Source of the DNA: Bacteroides intestinalis
Lineage (GTDB): Bacteria > Bacteroidota > Bacteroidia > Bacteroidales > Bacteroidaceae
Assembly: GCF_003464595.1 (NCBI RefSeq)
Contig: NZ_QRZF01000003.1
Coordinates: 124,001-188,000 of the forward strand
Reading direction: 5' to 3'
DNA: 64,000 bases
Position 1 is the first letter of the stretch. Each line of letters opens with the position of its first letter. This document shows, in pieces, positions 42,892 to 52,061 of the stretch. The notes under the pieces were generated by a model that did no database searches, was not told the origin of the DNA, and was given only the letters and a program-made list of their open reading frames with translations. A program made the position numbers and the translations under genes.

Positions 42892-45489
42892 ATGATGAAG
42901 AAATATCTTGTAACTTTTTGTTTGAGTGCTGTAGCCATTTGGGCTACAGCACAAAATGAGCCTTATAAAAATCCGAGTTTGTCACCTTCGGAACGTGCTT
43001 GGGACCTATTGAAACGAATGACTCTGGAAGAGAAAATCAGTCAGATGAAAAATGGTTCTCCGGCTATTGAACGTTTGGGTATTCCAGAATACAATTGGTG
43101 GAATGAAGCACTACATGGAGTAGCACGTGCTGGAAAAGCAACTGTTTTTCCGCAGGCAATAGGGCTTGCTGCTACTTTCGATGATCAGGCTGTTTATGAA
43201 ACTTTCGATATTGTTTCTGATGAAGCCCGTGCCAAATATCACGATTTCCAGAGTAAAGGCGAACGAGATGGTTACAAAGGATTGACATTTTGGACCCCGA
43301 ATATTAATATATATCGTGATCCACGTTGGGGACGAGGTATGGAAACTTATGGTGAAGACCCCTATCTTACCTCCCAGATGGGATTGGCTGTAGTAAAAGG
43401 TTTACAGGGTGATGGTGCTGGGAAGTATGATAAAACGCATGCTTGTGCAAAACATTATGCGGTACATAGCGGCCCTGAATGGAACAGACATAGTTTTGAC
43501 TCCAAAAATATTTCCCAACGTGATTTGTGGGAGACGTATTTGCCTGCTTTTAAAGCTTTGGTGAAGGAGGGAAAAGTGAAAGAGGTGATGTGTGCCTATA
43601 ATCGTTTTGAAGGAGAACCATGTTGCTCGAACAAGCAGTTACTGATTCGTATCTTGCGTGAAGACTGGGGATATGACGATATCGTTGTTTCAGATTGTGG
43701 AGCTATTGGAGACTTTTATTACCCTAATCATCATGAAACCCACCCTACAGCAGCTGCAGCTTCTGCTGATGCGGTTGTATCCGGAACGGATTTGGAATGT
43801 GGCGGTAGTTATTCTTCTTTGAATGAGGCTGTGCAGAAAGGACTGATTTCAGAAGAAAAGATCAACGAATCTGTGTTTCGTTTATTGCGTGCTCGTTTCC
43901 AGTTAGGTATGTTTGATGATGATACGCTCGTAACTTGGTCCGAAATTCCTTATTCAGTGGTAGAGTCAGAGGAACATGTGACCAAGGCTTTAGAAATGGC
44001 GCGTAAAAGTATGGTATTGTTGACTAATAAGAACAATGTCTTGCCATTGAGTAAGTCTATTCGTAAAGTAGCGGTATTGGGGCCTAATGCTAACGATTCA
44101 GTTATGCTTTGGGCAAACTATAATGGTTTCCCAACCAAATCTGTTACGATTCTTGAAGGCATTAAGAATAAACTTCCAGAAGGAGTAGTGTATTATGAAA
44201 AAGGATGCGATTACGTGAATCCCCAAACTGTATTCAGTTATTTTGACTGTTGTTCCTATAATGGTAAGAAAGGATTTAAGGCAACTTTCTGGAATAATAA
44301 AAAATTGGAGGGGGAAACTGCTGCAGTTGGTCACTTTAGCGAGCCGCTTAATTTTGGTAATGGTGGTAATACCGTATTTATGCCGGGGGTAAAGCTGAAT
44401 AATTTCTCAGCACGTTTTGAATCGGTATATATTCCGAAAGAATCAGAAGAAGTCTCTTTTATTATTTCTGCCGATGACGGTTCACGTTTGTATATTGATG
44501 GCAAAGAAGTATATTCAGATTGGCATGACGGACCTGCAAAAGAACAGATATATACTCTGAATGCAGTGAAAGGTCAAAAATATAAGGTCGTATTAGAATA
44601 TTTTCAAGCTGGTGGAGAAGCCTCATTGAAGTTTGATATAGGTATCAAAAGAGAAATAAATTATAAAGAAGTGGCGGATAAAGCGGCGGAAGCAGATGCT
44701 ATAATCTTTGTTGGTGGTTTGTCTTCCTCATTGGAAGGTGAAGAAATGCCTGTGGATCTTCCCGGTTTCAGAAAAGGTGACCGTACCAATATTGATCTGC
44801 CGCGTGTACAGGCCGAAATGCTGAAAGCTCTGAAAAAGACAGGTAAACCGGTAATTTTCGTAGTATGTTCTGGTAGTACACTAGCATTACCTTGGGAAGC
44901 TGAGAATCTGGATGCGATTCTTGAAGCATGGTATCCAGGTCAACAAGGTGGAACGGCTGTAGCCGATATCCTGTTTGGCGACTATAATCCTGCCGGACGT
45001 TTACCACTTACTTTCTATGCTTCAAACAATGATTTACCCGACTTTGAAGATTATGATATGAGTAACCGTACCTATCGTTATTTTAAAGGTAAAGCTTTAT
45101 TTACTTTTGGACATGGTTTGAGCTATACTACTTTTGATTATGGTAAGGCGAAGGCAGATAAAACGGTCCTTCGGATAGGTGAGGGGATGGTTTTAACAAT
45201 ACCATTGAAAAATACAGGTAAAATGGCTGGTGACGAGGTTATACAAGTCTACTTACGCAATACAGGTGATAAAGAAGGTCCCATTAAAACTTTAAGGGCT
45301 TTTCGCAGGGTCAACTTAAAAGCAGGTCAGGCAGAAAATATACGTTTTGAATTACCTGTCTCAACATTTGAATGCTTTAATCCTGCAACAAACCGAATGG
45401 ACATTCTTCCTGGTAAGTATGAACTACTTTATGGAGGGACTTCGGATGAGAAAGTCCTACAAAAGTTGACAGTGACATTGAAAAAGTAA
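42892..45489 (+). CDS. Secreted GH3 beta-glycosidase with inserted PA14 domain
   Basis: This 865-residue exported enzyme (signal to about 20) has a GH3 barrel at about 25-330 with HACAKHYAVHSGPEWNRHSF and nucleophile Asp268 in VVSDCGAIGDF. An alpha/beta sandwich starts near 360 and is interrupted by a PA14 domain (about 450-580, FIISADDGSRLYIDG). The fibronectin-III-like C-terminus begins near 730. The SDCGA motif and PA14 insertion are typical of Bacteroides beta-xylosidase/beta-glucosidase types. It is in an operon with GH2s on both sides. Confidence 0.93.
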   Translation: MMKKYLVTFCLSAVAIWATAQNEPYKNPSLSPSERAWDLLKRMTLEEKISQMKNGSPAIERLGIPEYNWWNEALHGVARAGKATVFPQAIGLAATFDDQAVYETFDIVSDEARAKYHDFQSKGERDGYKGLTFWTPNINIYRDPRWGRGMETYGEDPYLTSQMGLAVVKGLQGDGAGKYDKTHACAKHYAVHSGPEWNRHSFDSKNISQRDLWETYLPAFKALVKEGKVKEVMCAYNRFEGEPCCSNKQLLIRILREDWGYDDIVVSDCGAIGDFYYPNHHETHPTAAAASADAVVSGTDLECGGSYSSLNEAVQKGLISEEKINESVFRLLRARFQLGMFDDDTLVTWSEIPYSVVESEEHVTKALEMARKSMVLLTNKNNVLPLSKSIRKVAVLGPNANDSVMLWANYNGFPTKSVTILEGIKNKLPEGVVYYEKGCDYVNPQTVFSYFDCCSYNGKKGFKATFWNNKKLEGETAAVGHFSEPLNFGNGGNTVFMPGVKLNNFSARFESVYIPKESEEVSFIISADDGSRLYIDGKEVYSDWHDGPAKEQIYTLNAVKGQKYKVVLEYFQAGGEASLKFDIGIKREINYKEVADKAAEADAIIFVGGLSSSLEGEEMPVDLPGFRKGDRTNIDLPRVQAEMLKALKKTGKPVIFVVCSGSTLALPWEAENLDAILEAWYPGQQGGTAVADILFGDYNPAGRLPLTFYASNNDLPDFEDYDMSNRTYRYFKGKALFTFGHGLSYTTFDYGKAKADKTVLRIGEGMVLTIPLKNTGKMAGDEVIQVYLRNTGDKEGPIKTLRAFRRVNLKAGQAENIRFELPVSTFECFNPATNRMDILPGKYELLYGGTSDEKVLQKLTVTLKK

Positions 45490-45520
45490 AATATGTTCTC
45501 CTATAATCTTTAATACTGAT

Positions 45521-48500
45521 ATGAATAAATATTTCTCACTGTTTTTTGTCTTTTATCTGCTTTGTGGCTTTTCTGCCAATGCAGGAGAGGGAAGATATAC
45601 TATCCCATTGACGGGAAGTGGCTGGTCGTTATGGTTTGATAAAGAAGCAGAGTGGCAGAATGATCGGCTTTATCTGCCTAATGAAATCACAGACTTGTCT
45701 ATACTACCTGTGAATGAACCCACGGGTGGTTGGCAAATCTTAAATCATAATCCTAATGCTGTTCCTGTTGAGGTGCCGGGTACGGTAGAGGAATATCTTA
45801 CCAGTACTGATAATCCTCGTCCGGAACACTTCCGGGGAGTTAGCTGGTGGTACCGTAAAATCAAGATTCCGGCAGATCAGCAGGAGAAACGCTTTATCAT
45901 CTATTTTGAATCAGTCCGTATGCGTGCGGAAGTTTATCTTGATGGTAAGTTGGTAGCTTATGACTTGATTGGTGAGACTCCCTTCCATGTAGATATTACT
46001 GATGAGGCTAAACCTGGTACAGAGCAGTTATTAGCGATACGTGTAACTAATCCCGGAGGAAATTTCCATTGGCAGGATTTCGATATATTGAAATGGGGAG
46101 AGTACAACATTCCTCCTGCAAGAAGTTTCAGTGGAATAATTGGCAGAGTTAAGTTGGAAAGCGTGAATCCGGTTTTCATTTCTGATATCTATATGCAGAA
46201 TACTCCAGAACTGACTAAGGTGAATGCAATCATATCTTTTACCAATGAAACACTTTCCAGCGTGAAACAGAATGTAGAACTGGTAGTGAATGAAAAGGCT
46301 AATCCCGATAAAGTAGTATTCCGACAAACTTTGAAGAATCTCTCTTTTCCTGTAGGAAACCATGAAGTAACAATTCCTGTTAATGTTCCAGACGCCAAAC
46401 TATGGGATCTTTCTACTCCTGAATTATATACATGTAATGTACAAATAAAGAAGGGTAAGAAGACGCTTGACCAAGATAAGAAAGATTTTGGATTCCGTTG
46501 GTTTACTGTTGATGGAATTGGTAAGGATGCAGTATTGCGTTTAAATGGACGGCGTATTATGTTGAAAAGTGCAATCAGTTGGGGATATTTCCCTGTGACA
46601 GGATTAATTGCAACAACTGAAATGGCCGAGAAACAAGTGCTTACAGCTAAAAAACTGGGGCTGAATATGCTGAACTTTCATCGTTGCATAGGTAGTCCTG
46701 TTGTTCTTGAAAAGGCTGACGAGCTAGGGCTGCTGTACTATGAAGAACCGGGTTCTTTCCATTCGGCTAATCATGATCCGTTTATCCGCACTATAGTAAA
46801 TGAGAAGTTGAAGCGAATGGTTTATCGTGATCGTAGCCATCCGAGTTTAGTTATTTTTAACCTGATTAATGAATTTGGTGGTCCATTGACGAAGGATAAG
46901 GCACTTGTAGCTAAACGTATGAATGATATGCGTGAGGCTCATGCCGTAGATCCCAGTAGAATTATGACATTTACATCGGGTTGGGCAGGAAGTGAAGATA
47001 AGGAAGAGGACTCAAAAGCGCATATGTTACCTTTTGACACCACTTTATATAGAAAAGGCTGGTTTGATAATCACCGTGCAGGAGGACCGGAAACTTATAT
47101 AGAAAGCTATTATAAAGGTCCTAAAGACAATCTCATGTATACCACTAATTGTACGGAAGTATATATGAGAGGTGAGGAAGGAGCCATTTCTACTCCTCCA
47201 CGTATTCAGTTGATTCATGATAAAGTTGAGAGTACAGGTAAAACTGGTTGGGATGGACTTTTCTGGAAGAGTCAGTATAAAGCTTTTACAGATTATTTTC
47301 AGGCTAAAGGACTTACTAATCACTTTGCTACTCTTGATTCTTTAACTCGTGCAATGGGGAATGTCTCTTTTGAGCATCAGGGAAGACGTATAGAAGGTAT
47401 GAGAATGCAAAATCTTGGTGATGCCTATATGGTAAACGGTTGGGAAGCAATGCCTTATGATAACCATTCTGGTATTGTGGATATATATCGTAATCCTAAA
47501 GGCGATGCTTCTATATTAGCATACTATAACCAGCCGCTATATGTAGCCGTGGCCTCACGTAATCAAGTGGTTAAACTTCCTGGTACTGCAACGGTAGACT
47601 TTTATATTGTAAATGAGAAAAACTTGAAGGGTGATCATACTCTTGAGATTAAGGTGATTGCTCCCGATGGAAAAGTTGTTTATACCCAAAATGAAAAGGT
47701 GAATATCGAAGGGGGAGAGACTTTTGGACAGCTTCTATTGGAGAATGTAGAAATACCTATTGATAAAACAGAAGGTACTTATCATATAAAAGCTAATATA
47801 AAAGCCAGCAATCAGCAGATATGTGCCCAAGGGCACGATGAAGTAGTTGCCGTAAGTTGGGAAGCTACTGATTTGGCAGGTAACGGCGCGTATTACGGCG
47901 GTGAAAATGATAAAGTTGCTGCTTTCTATAAAGAAACTACCGGTAAAGAACTTCCGGTTTTCACACCACAACAGGCTGCATTGGATTGGCTCATTGTCAA
48001 CCGTTCATCATTGGATGCTCCGGTAGCTGTTGCTCCTAATTACTTTCAGGATAAGACGGGAAATTCTACTTTGAAAGTTACTTGGTATTATGATAATGAT
48101 ATGAAGTCTGTTGCCTCTGTAAAATCTGATACAGAGATTAACCGGACTTTTGTGGGAGGTGCCCAACCGGATGAATCCGTTCCGGCTAACCAACCTTTTT
48201 CCGTTGTGTGGGAAGGTGACATATATCCACTTGAGTCAGGACAATATTTACTGGGAGTGGAGACGGACGGTGGTGTGCGTTTGTATGTTGACGGATTACA
48301 ATTGATAGATGACTATAATAATAATTCTCTGATAAAGCAAAACCGGCCGGTTGTTATGGAAGCAGGTAAGCCGGCTAAAATCCGCTTAGAGTATCGACAA
48401 GGTGGTCAGGGGGGTCAGATACAATTGAAGTGGTCTCAGCCAAGTGCAACTACTATTGCTCCACAAAAATTGTTTGATCGTGTGAAGAATGATGGAACTA

Positions 48501-48922
48501 CATTGATTTTGCTCGGTGCAACTGAAACTTGGATGCAAGCTGTAGCAGAGTATACAAATACTGTATATAGTGGTTATTACAATGTTGGAAAGAATTGGGT
48601 TGGTGGTATTCATTTTGTAAAGGAACATCCTTTGTTCGATGGGCTTCCTGTGAATGATGCTCTCAACTGGCCTTATCAATCGGTAGTGAAAAATGGTGAC
48701 CGTAGATTTGGTTTCCGTATGCAAGGAGAAGATTTGGTGGTTGGTTCTTATCGAAGTACGCCATTTGAGTTGGGAACAGCAGTGGGAGTTATTCCATGTG
48801 GAAAGGGAAAAATAATATTCTCTTCATTGGATATTGTAGATAATTTGGATGATCCTTCCGGACCGGCAGAAGTGGCTCGGAAGATATTGTGTAACTATAT
48901 TAAATACTCTTTATATCGGTAG
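45521..48922 (+). CDS. Secreted GH2 glycoside hydrolase with C-terminal PA14 domain
   Basis: This 1133-residue exported enzyme (signal to about 22) has a GH2 jelly roll (about 30-225), an Ig-like domain and a TIM barrel from about 340. The acid/base is Glu451 in NLINEFGG. A nucleophile candidate is Glu552 or Glu553 in MRGEEGA; the motif is unusual, so catalysis should be treated as likely but not certain. A PA14-like module lies at about 880-985 (YLLGVETDGGVRLYVDGLQL), and a short ThuA-like tail follows. Third gene of the operon from P5. Confidence 0.83.
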   Translation: MNKYFSLFFVFYLLCGFSANAGEGRYTIPLTGSGWSLWFDKEAEWQNDRLYLPNEITDLSILPVNEPTGGWQILNHNPNAVPVEVPGTVEEYLTSTDNPRPEHFRGVSWWYRKIKIPADQQEKRFIIYFESVRMRAEVYLDGKLVAYDLIGETPFHVDITDEAKPGTEQLLAIRVTNPGGNFHWQDFDILKWGEYNIPPARSFSGIIGRVKLESVNPVFISDIYMQNTPELTKVNAIISFTNETLSSVKQNVELVVNEKANPDKVVFRQTLKNLSFPVGNHEVTIPVNVPDAKLWDLSTPELYTCNVQIKKGKKTLDQDKKDFGFRWFTVDGIGKDAVLRLNGRRIMLKSAISWGYFPVTGLIATTEMAEKQVLTAKKLGLNMLNFHRCIGSPVVLEKADELGLLYYEEPGSFHSANHDPFIRTIVNEKLKRMVYRDRSHPSLVIFNLINEFGGPLTKDKALVAKRMNDMREAHAVDPSRIMTFTSGWAGSEDKEEDSKAHMLPFDTTLYRKGWFDNHRAGGPETYIESYYKGPKDNLMYTTNCTEVYMRGEEGAISTPPRIQLIHDKVESTGKTGWDGLFWKSQYKAFTDYFQAKGLTNHFATLDSLTRAMGNVSFEHQGRRIEGMRMQNLGDAYMVNGWEAMPYDNHSGIVDIYRNPKGDASILAYYNQPLYVAVASRNQVVKLPGTATVDFYIVNEKNLKGDHTLEIKVIAPDGKVVYTQNEKVNIEGGETFGQLLLENVEIPIDKTEGTYHIKANIKASNQQICAQGHDEVVAVSWEATDLAGNGAYYGGENDKVAAFYKETTGKELPVFTPQQAALDWLIVNRSSLDAPVAVAPNYFQDKTGNSTLKVTWYYDNDMKSVASVKSDTEINRTFVGGAQPDESVPANQPFSVVWEGDIYPLESGQYLLGVETDGGVRLYVDGLQLIDDYNNNSLIKQNRPVVMEAGKPAKIRLEYRQGGQGGQIQLKWSQPSATTIAPQKLFDRVKNDGTTLILLGATETWMQAVAEYTNTVYSGYYNVGKNWVGGIHFVKEHPLFDGLPVNDALNWPYQSVVKNGDRRFGFRMQGEDLVVGSYRSTPFELGTAVGVIPCGKGKIIFSSLDIVDNLDDPSGPAEVARKILCNYIKYSLYR

Positions 48923-48950
48923 TCTTGCCACTTTATAACAATCAATAATT

Positions 48951-51788
48951 ATGAATCGAAATTGCAGAATGACAAAAGTATTTCCTAAGTTGTGGATAAC
49001 GGTTTCAATAACTCTGATGACAATGTTTCCCATGAACATTGCTTGTGCGCAAACAAAACAGCAAGCTCCACAACAAAGTATTAAAACCATTTATCCAACA
49101 AAGGATTGGGTTATATCTGACTTTGTTGTGACCGAGTTTGGAGCTAAGGCTGAACCTGGATTTGATAACAGGGTTGCCTTTCAGGCGGCTATTGATGCCG
49201 CATATAAAAGTGGTGGAGGTGTGGTATATATACCTGCCGGAAATTACGAATTCCGTAGCACACAAGTTGGTACTAAAAATGTCAGAGTTCGCCAAGGTCG
49301 TTCGGAAACAAAGACAGATTTCCATTTCGAGTATGTTTTACGTCTCCATCCTGGTGTACAGCTACGGGGAGATTGGGCTGATCCGGAATCTAATAATGGA
49401 AAAGTCCTTGGAACGATTCTCGAAGTGCGTGTCGGTAAAGATTCACCGAATTATGATGGAAGCGTTGAAAGTTGGTGGAACGATGGCCAAGCGGGAAATG
49501 CACTTCGCACAACCTATACAAGCATAGCTGATAGATTCATAGAAATGAATGCGGGAACCGGAGTTACCAATCTTTCCATCTGGTATCCTGAACAAGATAT
49601 TAATAATGTAAAGCCATATCCATGGACGCTGTTTCAGACTCAGGGAGATTGTGCTACGATAGAGCATGTTACTCTTGTGAACTCTTATAATGGTTTCAAT
49701 TCTGCACCAAGTGAGTTGCATTATGTTTTGAATAGCTACATGACTGCTCTGAATAAAGGTATTGAAGTGCATGTATGTACTGATATCGGTCGTATTGAAA
49801 ATGTCAGTATAAGTCCTAAGTATTGGGCTAATTCAGGTCTTCCGGGATCTCCCTCTCTTGCTGCTGTAACAGCCTATACAAAAGCGAACGGAACAGGGTA
49901 TCAAATGCATCGTTCGGACTGGGAATATGTTTCTTACCTGTATGTCTCAGGTTACAAAACTGGTGTGTGGATAGGACGTGAACCCGGCTTTGCCGATGCA
50001 CCGAATGCTCAGTTGTACGAGGTTCATGTAGAAGATTGCGGAAACGGATTGTATGTTGAGGATGTCAACCCTTATGGTATACTTATTTCCAACTCTTCAT
50101 TCAGTGCCAATAAAGGGGATAATGCTGTGTACTTTTACAAGGATTTTAGTACTTCCGTACAATTCAATGGAGTGGATTTCAGTGGAGCTATCGTAGGTGA
50201 TGGTGAAGATGGGGTCGTATCGTTTGAAAGTTGTACATTTGGCGAATACAGTGATTATGCCCTTAAGATGAATAGCGGTAATGTATTGCTATCTCAATGT
50301 GATTTTAAAAAGAATATCGGGCATATATATCTTGGCGCAAATATGCATACTTTGAAATCTGTTAATTCAGGCTATAAAGGCAGGCTGAAGATTGATAATC
50401 AAAGTACTTCTGCTAAAGTTGAAGTTGTCACAGGGCAAAAATATGCTTTCGCCCCCATTCCTAAAAACATAAAGACAAATATAGACGTACATCCAAGGCC
50501 GGCATCAGATAAAGTTTTGAAAGCAGATTTAGCGAAAGCAACAGGTTTTAATAATAATCGTCCGGTAAAAGATATATCAGCAGAACTGCAATCTGCATTA
50601 GATGCTGTGAAAGCTGCTGGTGGAGGTACGCTTTATCTACCAGCTGGTAGATATTTGGTGGATAATCCTATTAAAGTTCCTTCGGGAGTGGAATTGAGAG
50701 GGTCATGGGATGTACAGCATCATACACAAAGTGGAGGGACTGCCATATTCACCAATTATGATGGTGGAGCTGCGGGAGAAAATGGTTCTTCGCTCATACA
50801 ACTTGAAGCTAATGCGGGTATCAGAGGTATTACGCTGGCACAACTCAATATTGCTTCTGACGGTTTCAGTGTTGATAATCCGAGAAAGACTCCATTCTTG
50901 ATACAGGGACAAGGTCCAAAAGTGTATATTATTAATGTAACTATAGCTGTAGGTGATAAAGGTATAGACTTGGCTTCATACGATACGAGTGGACACTATG
51001 TCGATTACTTGGGCGGTGTACCTTTAAGGGCAGGCATTTGGGTTGGCGGTGGAGCCGAAGGGGGATTCATTCGCAATATGCAGCTAAATCCTCACTATGG
51101 ATCAAGGCTTCCAGAAGGAGGGCAGGGATATCCGGCAGTATTTATGATGCGTTTTGTACAATCCAATTGTAGTGCACTTAAATTTGCAGATGTTAAGAAT
51201 CAGACTATTTTCAATAACTTCGTTTATGGTTCGGTATACGGAATACATTTTCTGAAAGATGCAATAACAGGCAAGTATCCGGGGGAGATGACTGTTATTG
51301 GGCATGGATCTGACGGATGCACTTATTCTTTGTTTGTGGAAGATGCAGATAAGAATACTAAGATAGTTGCTATTAACTCTGAGTTAGTTAATACAAAGAT
51401 TCCGAATGAACCGGTCAGATCATATGTTCTTATGGGAGATAAAGTCAATACTGATAAAGTACATCCAGATGCTAAACTAATCTTGTACAATAGTGCATTT
51501 TGGGGTAGTCCTGTTTTTGGAGCAATCATAAACAATGGTATTGTATCCTTTCAACAAGCTAACTTCTCCCGTTCCGGTACACAAGGGGTAGATGTTAGAG
51601 GTGGAAAAGCACATGTGTTCACTTCTTATTTCGCTCAAAAAATAGTAGAGGGAACTAACGGAAGTGAAGGGTATGCAAGACTGGGTATTCAGGGCAAATC
51701 GATAGAGTTTACCAATAATTATTATATATCCGGCTTCCGGTTTAATAAGTCTGGAGAAGGGCTGATTTATGGTTCCGATAAGAAATAA
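48951..51788 (+). CDS. Secreted double right-handed beta-helix protein (pectate-lyase-3 / GH55-like)
   Basis: This 945-residue exported protein (signal to about 34) has two parallel beta-helices, each opening with the pectate_lyase_3 entry motif. The first is VTEFGAKAEPGFDNRVAFQAAIDA..GGVVYIPAGNY (about 60-105). The second is DISAELQSALDAV..GGGTLYLPAGRY (about 545-580). Two tandem helices with this entry motif are the layout of GH55 exo-1,3-beta-glucanases, but no GH55 catalytic residues could be assigned by eye. A GH28-like or lyase role is also possible. It is the last gene of the P5 operon. Confidence 0.65.
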   Translation: MNRNCRMTKVFPKLWITVSITLMTMFPMNIACAQTKQQAPQQSIKTIYPTKDWVISDFVVTEFGAKAEPGFDNRVAFQAAIDAAYKSGGGVVYIPAGNYEFRSTQVGTKNVRVRQGRSETKTDFHFEYVLRLHPGVQLRGDWADPESNNGKVLGTILEVRVGKDSPNYDGSVESWWNDGQAGNALRTTYTSIADRFIEMNAGTGVTNLSIWYPEQDINNVKPYPWTLFQTQGDCATIEHVTLVNSYNGFNSAPSELHYVLNSYMTALNKGIEVHVCTDIGRIENVSISPKYWANSGLPGSPSLAAVTAYTKANGTGYQMHRSDWEYVSYLYVSGYKTGVWIGREPGFADAPNAQLYEVHVEDCGNGLYVEDVNPYGILISNSSFSANKGDNAVYFYKDFSTSVQFNGVDFSGAIVGDGEDGVVSFESCTFGEYSDYALKMNSGNVLLSQCDFKKNIGHIYLGANMHTLKSVNSGYKGRLKIDNQSTSAKVEVVTGQKYAFAPIPKNIKTNIDVHPRPASDKVLKADLAKATGFNNNRPVKDISAELQSALDAVKAAGGGTLYLPAGRYLVDNPIKVPSGVELRGSWDVQHHTQSGGTAIFTNYDGGAAGENGSSLIQLEANAGIRGITLAQLNIASDGFSVDNPRKTPFLIQGQGPKVYIINVTIAVGDKGIDLASYDTSGHYVDYLGGVPLRAGIWVGGGAEGGFIRNMQLNPHYGSRLPEGGQGYPAVFMMRFVQSNCSALKFADVKNQTIFNNFVYGSVYGIHFLKDAITGKYPGEMTVIGHGSDGCTYSLFVEDADKNTKIVAINSELVNTKIPNEPVRSYVLMGDKVNTDKVHPDAKLILYNSAFWGSPVFGAIINNGIVSFQQANFSRSGTQGVDVRGGKAHVFTSYFAQKIVEGTNGSEGYARLGIQGKSIEFTNNYYISGFRFNKSGEGLIYGSDKK

Positions 51789-51800
51789 GTGTTGCGAGAC

Positions 51801-51932
51801 GGTAACTTCATTTACATGCTGAGGTAAAGGTCGTTACATACCGAGGTAAAGAGCATTACAATAAGTGGTAAAAGTCGTTACATGCCGCGGTAAACGCTTT
51901 TACATCGTAGGTGAATTAATTGTAAATGCTAT
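51801..51932. repeat. Array C: 22-bp-pitch GTAA/TTAC palindrome array
   Basis: Units start at 51801, 51823, 51845, 51867, 51889 and (degenerate) 51911, all 22 bp apart. GGTAA occupies unit positions 1-5 and TTACA positions 12-16 in the first five units; the bases between differ. The arms GTAA/TTAC can pair within or between units. The array starts 12 bases after the beta-helix gene and lies upstream of the GH2 gene at 52062. Confidence 0.93.
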
Positions 51933-51963
51933 TTGTTGATAATCAGTGAACTAACGAAGTGTA

Positions 51964-52011
51964 TTGGCAAGGTTAATTCGTTTCTACTCAAGAATGAATT
52001 AATTTTGCCAA
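51964..52011. repeat. Inverted repeat before the GH2 gene at 52062
   Basis: TTGGCAA (51964-51970) pairs with TTGCCAA (52005-52011), and the adjacent GGTTAATTC partly pairs with GAATTAATT. Its position about 30 bases upstream of a weak -7-like TATCTTTA (52043-52050) would suit an operator or leader structure. The phased TTAAT promoter pattern is not found here. Confidence 0.55.
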
Positions 52012-52061
52012 CGCTGTTTTAAATATTTGATACCTATTGTGTTATCTTTAATTTTTTAAGT

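Noticed and set aside
38904..51932. 22-bp arrays as CRISPR arrays
   Set aside because: Conserved parts are only 10-19 bp palindromes and the variable parts 3-8 bp, far too short for spacers, and there are no cas genes.
52002..52050. Seventh phased TTAAT promoter before the GH2 at 52062
   Set aside because: The distal half is degenerate (TCAAG-N5-ATTAA) and ends 41 bases before the weak -7 box, outside the 24/35/46 series.
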